A stretch of DNA of 64,000 bases, from NCBI GenBank assembly GCA_936432065.2, contig OW386293.2:101453795-101517794 (forward strand). Direction: 5' to 3'. This document shows, piece after piece, positions 43,408 to 53,535 of this stretch. A program made the translations under genes and the position numbers. Under the pieces are notes generated by a model. It saw nothing but the letters and a program-made list of their open reading frames with translations. It made no database searches and was not told where the DNA came from. The number at the start of each line of letters is the position of its first letter. The first letter of the stretch is position 1. Source of the stretch: Rutpela maculata (lineage: Eukaryota; Arthropoda; Insecta; Coleoptera; Cerambycidae).

Positions 43408-44113
43408 TAGACTACAACAGCAACATATTAATATCAATAATAACGGTGAAGTTTTTGGAAGTATAATTTTCATTTAAAAAATTCATGTTTGGAGCCCATT
43501 TCTATTATTATTGATTGGTAATGGTAATAACGGTAATAATGGTATTACTATAATATCGTATGTTTATACCCCATGATGTATGAAAATTACAGTAAGGTCA
43601 CAAAAGATATATTTTTAATACTCATTTTATTTCTAATATATAAATTTACAACAAAGGAAATAAGTAAAAAATATATAATATAAAACTTAAGACAACTTAA
43701 AATTATAACGCATAATATATAATAGTCTAAGAGTTGATGAAAATTACTTGATTTTTTAAAATAAAATACTGGCTCGTTTTTTCTTAAGTACTTGGGAGTA
43801 GTTTACAGTTTTACAGTTTTTATTAATACTGAGAGTGTTTTGTAATACTGGGAGTACTTTGTAATACTGGGAGTACTTACGTAAAGTACTTGAAGTAGAT
43901 TATGATTTTACAGTACTTTTTTAAGTAACAAGTAATACTTCGTAAAACATTTTAGAAAATAAGTACCCAATACAAGTACATTGCAAACATGTACTGGAAA
44001 TTTACAATATCAGTACAGGAATATTAAAAGTACTTAAAGTAAAGTACTTAAAGTACCTAAACTACTGCAGTACATATTTACAGTACATTTTTGTACTGAA
44101 GTACACAGCTCTG

Positions 44114-45110
44114 ATCTAAAATAATTATTAAAACAACAAAACTGTTTATTTAATGTTTTAAAAATAACGATTTATAATAAAAAATAAAAACATTTTCTAA
44201 TGTCTTTTATCATGTTATAACTCCAGTCAGTCAAAATATTTGCAAGTTCATCATAGTAGTCGTATCTTTTTCGAGGGAATAATGCTCTTTGCAAAAAGCT
44301 TTAAATTGTTTTCATATAGAATTTTTAGTGTTTCTCGTTTTAACTCGGACACTTTAATTCATAGCTTCGTTAATATTGTAACGTGTTTCCACCCCTAGGA
44401 AACCGTCCTTGCAAATTCCGTGGGTTCCAAAAATTATAACAAGAGATGTCCACTAACACACTTTATTTAATAACTTACTGGATACTTCACAATACTGTTA
44501 TTACAGAGTGAGATCCCAGAGCCGCCAGACCTACGTCATTTTAGCAAAGCTAATATTTTGACAACAAGTAGTGTAATATCTAGTTAAGAACGTATGCGTA
44601 TTTGTTAGTTTGAAAGTGGGGCCCTTTTGCAGAAAACAGGTACAAAAGGTACATAAGAATTTTAGTCAGTACGTTAAATTATGATAGCTGAATTATTTTA
44701 CAAGTGACACGCTAACTACATGGTGTAAGCGTCAGCCTCCAAATCCGAAGGTCCGAGGTTCGATCCCTCAGAGTTATCAGTTTTTTTTTCAAATATACGT
44801 ATTAAGAAAAAAAGTTATGGCCAAAAATAATAAATATTTCCCTTTCGGTTGTCTCTTTCTTGGTAATCGCCACCTTAAGTTAATATTTCAATGACTTTAG
44901 TTGGACACATGGCTACCTACTACGAAAAAAGTAACATACATTTTTCTCGATTTTTTTCACTTATCGATAGCCGTTTTTCTCACTTTAAACAAATCCTATT
45001 GGTCGATTTTTTTGGAAATGTACGTTTTGATTGGTTAATAAAGCAAGAATATATTAATCCTAATAAAACAATATACCTATTGAGTGGAGTGCCGTTAAAT
45101 TTATACCTAT
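44114..45110. other. AT-rich stretch with one tRNA-like unit
   Basis: Apart from the SINE-like unit at 44705-44789, no gene is recognised. A 73-codon frame at 44891-45112 has no motif. Confidence 0.4.
44705..44789 (+). repeat. tRNA-like unit / SINE head with Pol III terminator
   Basis: GGTTCGATCCC at 44757-44767 fits the B box. Upstream, gctaactacatggtgtaagcg sits where an A box/D-arm would be, with ctccaaa in the place of an anticodon loop (CCA). Stems pair poorly, so it is not a functional tRNA. Nine T at 44781-44789 would terminate Pol III. A SINE head or tRNA pseudogene. Confidence 0.55.
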
Positions 45111-45489
45111 GAACCCGGTTCCTATGAATCAAGTTGAATGAAACTTTTTGCATTATCTTGCTAAAACCTAATACTAAAATGTTTATGGATTAGAAATTGA
45201 CGTTTTTTTTTTTTATTTAACTGTTTATCGAGATCTACAAATTCTTTGAAAAAATACTCAATTCACATAAGTTTTAATAGTTTTTGTTCTGTAGACAAAA
45301 AAATCGTACCTGAGTAGTATTGTAGGTTTGTGATTACAAATTTAAGGTAAAAAATTACAAATTCAAAATGTGCGGCCAAAAACCTTCAAAATAAGACATC
45401 ATTAATACAAAAAACATTAGAATTTCTGTAGAAACAAATTTATTGTTAAATCACATAATTCATAATAATTTTAATAAAATATACTATTC

Positions 45490-45690
45490 ATTTTCGATAT
45501 CTTCGTTTTCAACTTCGCTTATTTCTATAATAGGAAAAGGTTCGAGCAACTATCGCCATTGCATTCGGAACAAGCTGCAGTGCAAGGTAATCCATGCTTT
45601 CTGCATCCACAAGCAGCTCCGCATCCTGTCTTACATGTACAAAAAATAATTTTTAGATTTTCAGGGGCTGGTGGCTTATTCAACGAGACT
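45490..45690 (-). pseudogene. CXC tail, left arm copy
   Basis: On the minus strand: PPAPENLKIIFCTCKTGCGA, then ACGCRKHGLPC, TAACSECNGDSCSN, and an acidic end with in-frame stops nearby. The array C-x-C-x3-C-x3-C-x-C-x6-C-x3-C-x2-C-x4-C is complete and has the same spacing as the 1.9-kb copy. Nothing upstream of PPAP is retained, since the inner palindrome begins there. Confidence 0.7.
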
Positions 45691-45707
45691 TATTTTAGCA
45701 GCAAAAC

Positions 45708-46495
45708 TAGCAGCGAAAACAAAAATTTTTTTGTATGCATTTTTGAATACATATATTGGTAGATAATGATAATATCAATATTTTTACCTACAAATTATGA
45801 CCCAGGAGCTAATAAGAAGGCTATTAGCATCAAATTCTCAAAATAATTTTTTTTTTCAGATAAAACTCGTATTAAAGAAATAGTAACCTGGCCCTATTCC
45901 GACCGATTTTAATCCAAAGGAGGGCTCTTTAGCTTTAATTTTAAAAAAATTAAGTTCCCCGCACATCTAACATAGAAGTTAATCGGGAAATAGTTGTTGA
46001 CGGCGTTTCCGCCGCTAGCGCATTTTTTATGTTAAACTAAAATAAGATCTATTAACCTGGCCCATTTCAGACCCATTTTAATCGACTGGTGGCTTTAATT
46101 TTAAAACAAAATTAAGTCCCTAGTACATGGGTCCGAAAAGAGCCAAGTTAATAGATCTTATTTTATTTTAGTTTAACATAAAAAATGCGCTAGTTATTTC
46201 CCGATTAACTTCTATGTTAGATGTGCTGATGACTTAATTTTTTTTTAAATTAAAGCTAAAGAGCTCTCCTTTCGATTAAAATCGCTCAGAATAGGACCAA
46301 GTTACTATTTTTTTAACACGAGTTTTACTTGAAAAATACGCGTTGGCCATGTAAATTATTTTGAGAATTTGAGGCTAATAGCCTTCCTATTAGCTCCTGG
46401 GTCATAATTTGTAGGTAAAAATGTTGATATTTTCATTACCTACGAATATGTGCATTCAAAAATGAAAACAAAAAAATTTTTGTTTTCGCTGCTAG
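45708..46495. repeat. Inner palindrome of copy D
   Basis: Arms from ctagcagcgaaaacaaaaat to its complement at 46495, passing through ttatgacccaggagctaata and aagttaatcgggaaata and their complements. The centre lies at about 46100. Scattered substitutions occur throughout. It is probably a separate MITE inserted in, or adjoining, the CXC fold-back. Confidence 0.8.
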
Positions 46496-47074
46496 CATCA
46501 AGTGTTGCGTAACGTAATGTTATTCTTTTTTCCACAAAAATTCTGATCCAAAGGAAACAGCTATTTTTGTATAAACTGTACAAAGTTTGTCCTTAGTCAC
46601 AAGACAAACCAAGTTTACACAGGAGTTTAATATATATGACATTAAAAAAAAATTTATTTTGATGGGGGGGGGGGGTGAAATTTGTGAAGTAATTTATTTA
46701 GGGAGGTATCTTCAAACGTGACAACATGTAACAAGGGGGAGGAAGGGGGCAAATTTGATCAAAATTTGCGTTACATAATTTTTGAACGGCCCCTATCCGC
46801 TGATTAGTTTATAATTTTTACGTGTCCGATACCAATAAACGTTTACAATGTCGAAACGAGGTTTAACAGATGAAGACTTGGAGGAAGCTAGTAAATTTAC
46901 TTTGTTCATTACTAATTTAAGTTACCATGTATATTGTATGTTTACTTGGCAAAATAAACCTTTAAGCAAAATATTAATTGTTAACCGCATTTTAGCATAA
47001 AGCTTATAGAAAAAATATGTACGTAAAATTTACGTACGATACCAATACAGTACAATAAAATATCGATACCGTTC

Positions 47075-47215
47075 TAGGCTTAAAATTATTTTTTGTACAT
47101 GTAGCTGCTTGTGGATGCAGAAAGCATGGATTACCTTGCACTGCAGCTTGTTCCGATTGCAATGGTGATAGTTGCTTTTCCTATTATAGAAATAAGCGAA
47201 GTTGAAAACAAAGAT
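47075..47215 (+). pseudogene. CXC tail, right arm copy (inverted)
   Basis: Plus-strand frame ...VAACGCRKHGLPCTAACSDC then NGDSC. It mirrors the left-arm copy. The first cysteines are disrupted by a deletion near 47100, where ctgtcttacatgtac-like sequence is shortened to tgtacatgtagc, and E of SEC reads D. It is present only because it lies in the inverted arm. Confidence 0.65.
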
Positions 47216-47799
47216 ATCAAAAATAAATAGTATATTTTGTTAAAATTATTATGAATTATGTGATTTAACAATAAGTTTGTTTCTACAGAAATTCTAATGT
47301 TTTTTGTATTAATGATGTCTTATTTTAAAGTATTTTGGTCCCCATTTTGGGTCCCACATCTTGAATTTGTAATTTTTTACTTTAAATTTGTAATCACAAA
47401 CATACAATACTATTCAGGTTTTGTTTGCCTATAGAACAAAACTATTTAAACTTATGTGAATTGAGTATTTTTTCAAAGAATTTGTAGAAGATCTCGATAA
47501 ACTTTAAATAAAAAAAAACGTCAATTTCTAATCCATAAACATTTTAGTATTAGGTTTTAGCAACACAATGCAAAAAGTTTCATTAAAGTTGATTCATAGG
47601 AACTGGGTTCCAAGGTTTTTTAGTGTTCACATCTAACTCCACTAATTATTTTTACGCAATTACTGACTACGTTATGTTTGCATTATTCATCTTTGTCTAG
47701 TTCTTTATTTGTCTGCTCTTCCTAGTTAAAGTCATTGTCTTACCACCGATTACTAATCTGCGGTTTTACTGACTTGCATTAAAATTAGCTCCTTCTTAC

Positions 47800-47959
47800 C
47801 TTTTTATTAACTGATCTAATGAAGTCTGCAGCAGTAAACGCTGGAGGAGGAGGCGTACTTGCAGGTTGTTGTGTGTTGGTGGTTGAGTGCCCTCCATGTG
47901 GCGAAGGCAATTGTGAAGTAGAAGCTATGTCTCCAACAGCTACCCAAGTCGAACATGAT
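47800..47959 (-). CDS. Host gene, internal exon (53 codons)
   Basis: Acceptor tattccag (47960-47967) and donor AAG|GTAAGAAGG (47800/47799) bound 160 bases. One base completes the split codon from the exon at 54437 (AG+A), and the exon ends in phase 0, matching the exon at 27226. It encodes CSTWVAVGDIASTSQLPSPH, a Pro/Thr/Gln-rich run with PPPPAFTAADFIRS, and VNKK, which reads smoothly into VRQNYIRRR of the last exon. Phase agreement at both junctions is the main evidence. Confidence 0.8.
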
Positions 47960-47967
47960 CTGGAATA

Positions 47968-48353
47968 TAATATTTTAAAAACAAATTTTAAAATAATATA
48001 TTTTCCAACGTTATCTCAGTTTCCAAATATCATATGCCTTTCTTCGATGACGTTTTGCTCATACTATATCTTTTTTATGTTATATTGCTTATTTATAACA
48101 TCAGAGCCGTGGAGAGAAAATACGGGCGGATGGGGAATTTTTTTTTGGTGAGCGGGGGGGGGGAGGGCAGAAATCTAATTTTTTTTATAAATATGCTAAA
48201 AAAAATTATAATAAAAATTTTCAACATCTCAAAACCGGCCCTCAAAACGAACCCGGTCCCGGAGGGGAATCACCCACGCACCCCCTACCCCCACGACAGG
48301 CCTGTATAATGTTACAATTCAGCGTATTTTTTAAATTGTTTAGTTGGCTATGC
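47968..48353. other. Intron sequence, no further gene
   Basis: AT-rich with a G10 run at about 48156 and a short GC-rich patch (cccggtccc, caccccctacccc) at 48240-48300. Overlapping 91- and 110-codon plus frames are accidental. Confidence 0.4.
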
Positions 48354-48541
48354 AGTGTTGACAAAAATTATGATTTTTGTTTTAAATCAAAAAGCGCTGA
48401 TTTATTTTTAAAAAAGCATGATTTTTTTATGTTCTTAAATAAAAACGTTCATTTGAGTTAACTTTCCGTATTGTATTTTCTTAATAAATAATGAAAAAAA
48501 TTCTATACATAATCATGTTAAAACTGAAAATTTGCTTAATA

Positions 48542-49081
48542 GACTGGCGGTACATGACCAGTCAGGTGCAACATTTTTAAAATGCATGCCAATCATATAT
48601 ATGAATGAAATTACCGTGAATATGCCAGAAACGCAAATTTTAGGTAGTCGTCGCGTGCAGAACGCTTTGCAAATCGATTTTTTTTGTTTATTTTTTTTGT
48701 GTGTTTTTTTTTAATTTAAAGTGGATGCCAAGAGTGCCAAACGAAAAGCCTTAAAAAAAATCCAAAATCAGAATCATCCAAAATCAAGAACACCAAAAAA
48801 TTTTACGATTTAATGTGCACATCAACGTGTGTTTTGCGCGCGTAAACTGCATTCCAATGAATTTTCGCTGGATTCTTTTTTAAGGCTTTTCGTTTGGCAC
48901 TCTTGGCATCCACTTTAAATTAAAAAAAAAAACACACAAAAAAATTAAACAAAAAAAATCGATTTGCACAGCCTTCTGCCTAAAACTTGCGTTTCTGGCA
49001 TATTCACGGTAATTTCATTTATATATATGATTGGCATGCATTTTAAAAACGTTGCACCTGACTGGTCATGTACCGCCAGTC
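48542..49081. mobile_element. 540-bp fold-back MITE with TA flanks
   Basis: GACTGGCGGTACATGACCAG and complement at the ends, TA on both sides (48540-48541 and 49082-49083), arms of about 230 bp with few differences (gtggatgccaagagtgcc, gaatatgccagaaacgca). There is no coding capacity. Confidence 0.85.
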
Positions 49082-49249
49082 TATAAAAACTGTTTCGACT
49101 TGGTTCCGGAAGTCAAGAAGCCGCGTGCGAGGTTGTTGGAACTCGTTGAAACTTGCAAATCCCGGTCGACTATATAAGAAAAGCAGCAACTTCATTTATT
49201 ATTATTTAATACTGACTGAACGTTGACGCGCGACGTATACTAAAAATAA

Positions 49250-49575
49250 ATGTCTAGTCGAGGAAGGAAAGAAAATAGTGTTTGACATTTTGTCAAAAAA
49301 AAAGTTATGGGCAAACTTGGATGTCGTGCAATATGTAAAAAATGTAATAAAGACATTCAGGGGTTGATCGATCGACAGGCTTAAAGACCACTGGGAAACT
49401 TGTAAAAATCAGTCAAGTGAAGGTGAAAAAATGAATGAGTGCCAAACCAGCACAAGCTAAAGTGAAAATTCCCAACGAACAGCAAGCGGGAATTTGAGTG
49501 CAGCAACACTAGTTGAAGCTTCTTTGTTGTAAAAACATGTGACAAAAAGAAGGAATTAGACAAACAGGTATACCT
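49250..49575 (+). pseudogene. hAT transposase N-terminus with BED-type zinc finger
   Basis: From an ATG (MSSRGRKENSV) the frames give KLGCRAICKKCNKDIQGL, then, after a shift, KDHWETC-like residues. C-x2-C followed by H-x4-C is the BED finger. Later residues (ATLVEASLL, KKKELDKQ) match the linker before the hAT catalytic core. Several stops and shifts occur. It breaks off at the perfect palindrome at 49553-49588. Confidence 0.6.
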
Positions 49576-49588
49576 GTTTGTCTAATTC
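49553..49588. repeat. Perfect 36-bp palindrome
   Basis: gaattagacaaacaggta and its exact complement with no spacer, centred at 49570/49571. It lies exactly where the hAT coding similarity stops, so it may mark a rearrangement junction or an insertion end. Confidence 0.9.
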
Positions 49589-50129
49589 TACTATAGTAGG
49601 TTCCGTATATAATTCAGCGATACTAAAAGCTCACAAAAAACCGTAAAGGGTACCGACCGCATAACACTCAGTTTATTTACAAAACAGGCCTTCTTCTTCT
49701 TCTTTTATTATCATCACAAAAAATGGTCATACATATTTTCTAACAAGAATGTAGGCCAATCCCACTGAATATAATTGGTTCGAATTTGCTCTAGCCGACT
49801 GATGATAGGTTGGAATAATGTAGTCCACGTGGACTATCAAAGGTGGGCTAGCTAGCTGTTTCTTCATCATAAAAGTTTAATGAAAAGTTTTATTGTATCT
49901 TTCTGTTGAAATAAATAGTTTATCTTGTTTAACAGTAAAACTAAAGTTTACAAAAATAAATAATTGTTAAAAATATGATTGTGATAAAATGTAAATGAAG
50001 GGTAATGAAACGGTTTTTAATCGATCGGTGAAAGAACGCTCGACACTGTGGAAGTAGACTACGCGATGGGTTGAAAATGGACTGAAAATATGTGGAAAAT
50101 GGAAGAATGAAGAATGTTGATTACCACAA

Positions 50130-50685
50130 AAATATGGAATCTGATATATTTGAGGAATGGTTTGGCATACGCTAATTTTAAATTTTAAACCTAACAGCGT
50201 GATTGTTATGGATAGTGCATCTTATCGTTCAAGACAAATTGAGAAAATACTTCATCAAATAAGGAAGAAATACAATTTTTTCTGATGAATCACGATTTCT
50301 ACTTTGGATAATGTTATACGAAGAAGCAATTATTGGAAGTATTGCTTACCAAATATTTGAAAAAAAATATATGTTATCCTGAACATCGCGAGGCAATATG
50401 GACACTCTATTTTAAGACTACCTCCCTATTCTTATATTTTTAATCCAATTGAGCTCGTCTGGGGCCAATTAAAAAGGCGGATCCGTCGGTAAAACACATT
50501 TCCTAAAGACAAAGAAGTCATCGAATTAATTCACAGTGAAATTACCAACATACGAAAATCAATTCACAGAGTAATCAAAGATGAAGATGATTACAGAAAA
50601 CTGGGCCAAATCTTTACAAATAGAGAAAATAAATTCATTATCGAAGTGGGAGGGGACAGTGACAATAGCGAAGAATTCAAATAAC
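50130..50685 (+). pseudogene. IS630/Tc1-type (DDE_3) transposase remnant
   Basis: Motifs in order: FEEWFGI, NSVIVMDSASYRSRQIEKI (second catalytic Asp), then after decayed sequence RLPPYSYIFNPIELVWGQLK (catalytic Glu in PIEL), LIHSEITNIRKSI, and a C-terminal acidic end with a stop near 50684. This is the C-terminal half of an IS630-Tc1-type DDE_3 protein. It differs from the SPDL-type transposases at 57-61 kb. Stops and frameshifts are abundant. Confidence 0.7.
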
Positions 50686-50689
50686 GGAA

Positions 50690-51416
50690 AAGATTTTTTT
50701 ATTTTATTTAATTTACTGTTATTGTACTGTATACTTAACGTTCCGTGGGTACATTTATGACAGTGACAATGGCAATGATATTGAGTGAGTGGTATTCTGT
50801 GATAGTGTTAGTGATTGTGATAATGTTTATTATTTTTATTTTGGAAGTGTTATTGTTTCTGGTTTAAAGCATATTTTATTTGCTATATTTTAAGCAATGT
50901 TTTTATTTTATTTATTTTACTGTAGGAATACGCTATTAATTTTCTTAGTAATTTAATATTTTTTTATATTATGTTGTTGTTGAGTTTAACTATTTATTTA
51001 TTTGTATTCAATTTTTACTTGAAACTGTATTATATTATTTTAATGAGAAAGTTCATTACGTTGTTATTTCGTAGAATAGTCAGTTATTTTTAACTAAAAA
51101 TGCTGGTTTATTTATTTATTTTTTTAACCTCTTAACCCTAATTAACAATCCTGTCACCATCCTATCTTGGCAAGGGATATGCTTATACGTCCTCGCTGGT
51201 CCTTACTGGACAATAAGAAAACTGGTATTGTTGAAGTTTGTGTACATTTTTGTAAACATACTTATTTTACAGTTCTGATATCAGATATCGCATTATTCAC
51301 TGTTAAAAAAAATATGTCCTTAAAAGAACACCAGTTTTTGTTTTTGGCTAAGATGAGCATAAAAACGTGGATTTAATTATATTTTATATAATTACTCTCT
51401 ATATTTGTTATTAGTA
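50690..51416. other. No recognised gene
   Basis: AT-rich. A gtgacaatgg/gatagtgttagtgattgtgat stretch at 50760-50830 is low-complexity. The 69-codon frame at 51167-51376 (LIRPRWSLLDNKKTG) weakly suggests a transposase fragment but is not assignable. Confidence 0.35.
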
Positions 51417-51417
51417 T

Positions 51418-51516
51418 AGTTCACTACACAATACTTAAGCGTGAAAAAATGTCGGCGTCCTTGGCGGCGCGTAAAGATGCCGGCATTTTTTGCACGCCTA
51501 AGAATTGTGTAGTCAA
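51418..51516. repeat. Hairpin with 39-bp stem
   Basis: ttcactacacaatacttaag...gtcggc pairs imperfectly with gccggcattttttgcacg...gtgtagtcaac around ggcggcgcg. It could be a small MITE or a structured RNA source. It directly precedes the resumption of hAT coding. Confidence 0.6.
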
Positions 51517-51649
51517 CTTTACAATTGAACGAGAATTCAAATCTTTTAATTCATTGTTTGAAACTGAAAATACATTTTAAATCCGGTTCTGTGTACTGCT
51601 CAACCTAACGCCGACAGTACACTAACCAAAAGTGGTCGGTATCCTTTCG

Positions 51650-53215
51650 CTTTTTTGCGAGCTTTTTATATCACTGAATTATATACGGAATCTACTATAG
51701 CTAGGGCCATTTTAGCAACAAATTGTTGTTTTAAGTCCATTGGATATAGAGAAATTCGGAAAGCGATTGACATCTTAAAACCAAAGTATGTCCCGCCTTT
51801 CTATACTAGGTTTCAGTTATCATCAACACTTTTGAATTAAATATTTGTAGAGGATAAATTAAAATTTTTTCTGTGTTTCTTATTAGGATGCTCTATACAA
51901 TGTCCGTAAAATCTACAAAATAATAAAATTATCCAGTATTTTACTGGAAAATAACCTTTATAAGAAACACAGAAAAAGTAAGAAAATGCCACAAACAACA
52001 TTTAGACAATATATAAATCAAAATGCTTTGAAAATTTATCAAGTCAATCAGTTTGTATGTCTCTTGATGGTTGGTTAAATGTTCATAATGAACCGATAAT
52101 ATGTTCAGTTTTGATATTAGAAAATGAAAACAGTTTTCTTCTGGAAAGTATAGATACATCAGGACATCCACTGGTAATTATCTTGCAAACTTGGCTATTG
52201 ATTGAATAAATAAATGCAAAGTTACTAGTATGCTCACTGACAATGCGGCAAACATGAACAACATGAGGGAAAAAATTGCCGAGGCCCTGGATTACCTCAT
52301 AACATTCGGGTGTTCTGCCCATATACTCAATTTGCTTTCCAAAGATTTGGAAGTTACAAAAGTAAAATCACACCTAGTTCAAATTGTAAAATATGTTCGC
52401 AATACACACTTGCCAAATACTTAGTACAAAGAAAAGGGGGCCAAGAAACTAACATTACCACAATATGTTAGATGGAATACAGATTTCGACTGCTTTGAAT
52501 TTTATGTCCGAGTTGTTCCAAATCTGTGAAGAACACAAATATGACATTGATTCATTGATTTTTATAAAATCGCAGAATATTCAAATTAAAAGAATGGCCA
52601 AAGACCTTTTTAAAATTGCTGAAACCAATTTCTGACACTAGACAGAATTCAGCAGAAAGGTGCCAGTTTGTCCCTTGCAGTTGAAGAATAGAAAAAAATC
52701 AGAGTCGTTTTTTATAGTTTTGAAGATGAGGACAGACATTTAAAACAATGTCAGATATTTGAAAGGAGATATGATCAAGCTTTAACGTTTTCACTTTTTG
52801 GCATATTTGCTGGTTCCTATCAGAAATAAAAACAAATACCTACTGTCGAAAGAAGAAAAAAAGGCTGCTTTAGATATAGTTTCACAAAATTTTTCTGGGA
52901 CAGGGTGTTATTACCATTAATTATTAAGCTAGAAGCGAAATCCGATCCATTCCAAGATGTTTTTAGAAAAATATTACAAAATGTTAACGTAACGCAGTGG
53001 TGGAAATCTCAAAAAGATATTCCACAAATTAACAAAGTACTGGATCTGATCATTTCCTTTCGGTGTGCCATTGCTTCTTCTGCAGACGTGAAAACAATGT
53101 TTTCTTCATTTGGACTTGTTCATTCAGATAATAAGAATAGATTGGGCAATGAAAAAGCATCTAAATTAGTATCTGTTTTGAAAAATATATATATTTTTAT
53201 TTTTATATGTTTGTT
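51650..53215 (+). pseudogene. hAT transposase body and dimerisation domain
   Basis: In order across frameshifts: RKAIDILKPKYVPPFYTRF, SLDGWLNVHNEP (catalytic Asp region), TSMLTDNAANMNNMREKI (second Asp), TFGCSAHILNLLSKDLEV, LPQYVRWNTDFDC, DRVLLPLII-type text, and the C-terminal dimerisation box TQWWKSQKDIPQINKVLDLI, then ASSADVKTMFSSFGLVHSDN and NRLGNEKASKLV. This is the standard hAT architecture. At least five frame breaks make it inactive. Confidence 0.85.
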
Positions 53216-53535
53216 AAGTTAATGGTTTAAGTCTTTAAATTAAAAGCTTTTTAAAGTTTTATTTTTGGTAATAAAAATAAGTTTATATTTTTTCTTTATA
53301 AAATTTAAACTTCAAAGAAAAAAAAAATACGATTTTTTAAAATAGAAATCGGTTGATTAAAATCATGATTTTAATCGTGATTTTGATCAAATGGTTTAAA
53401 TCAGCTCAATAATTTTCTGATTCCTTATGAAGCTCGTGAGAAAATTTAAAATTACAATGATTTTTGGTACGCATTTGTTTTGTTTACATTTGTTTTGTAT
53501 ATTGCAATAAATAAGGGATTTGGCTTATTATTATA

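Larger units (their letters stand above)
41653..44113. mobile_element. hAT element with 8-bp duplication and AGTAC arrays
   Basis: Ends CAGAGCTGTGGCTAGTACT and complement-like AGTACACAGCTCTG, with a perfect target duplication ATCTAAAA (41645-41652 and 44114-44121). Both sub-terminal regions (41660-41960 and 43790-44105) hold dozens of AGTACTT/AAGTACT words in both orientations, probable transposase-binding arrays. No hAT transposase is present. The interior hosts a CXC fold-back. Confidence 0.9.
45111..47610. mobile_element. Fold-back DNA element with CXC tail in both arms (copy D)
   Basis: Outer arms about 45111-45655 and 47080-47610 (gaacccggttcctatgaatc and complement) differ at scattered sites. 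Each includes a CXC coding tail. A second palindrome, 45708-46495, sits between them. A G13 run occurs at about 46665-46677, and gttgcgtaacgtaat / tttgcgttacataat words mark another short inverted unit at 46507-46775. A 50-codon frame at 46849 (MSKRGLTDEDLEEASKF) resembles piggyBac N-termini, but weakly. Confidence 0.75.
48354..53415 (+). mobile_element. Autonomous-type hAT element, decayed and invaded
   Basis: The likely left end is CAGTGTTGACAAAAATTATG at 48354. The right end is degenerate near 53400, where aatcatgattttaatcgtg and ggtttaaatcagctc mirror the left sub-terminal region. It contains a BED-finger start (49250), a transposase body (51650-53215), a 540-bp fold-back, a foreign DDE transposase remnant, and a hairpin. 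It sits in the 6.5-kb host intron, on the opposite strand. No clean 8-bp duplication was found. Confidence 0.65.

Noticed and set aside
44705..44780. Functional tRNA-Trp gene
   Set aside because: B box and a CCA loop are present, but acceptor, D and anticodon stems pair poorly.
52083..52322. Minus-strand ORFs of 76-79 codons
   Set aside because: Shadows of the decayed plus-strand hAT transposase (TDNAANM region).
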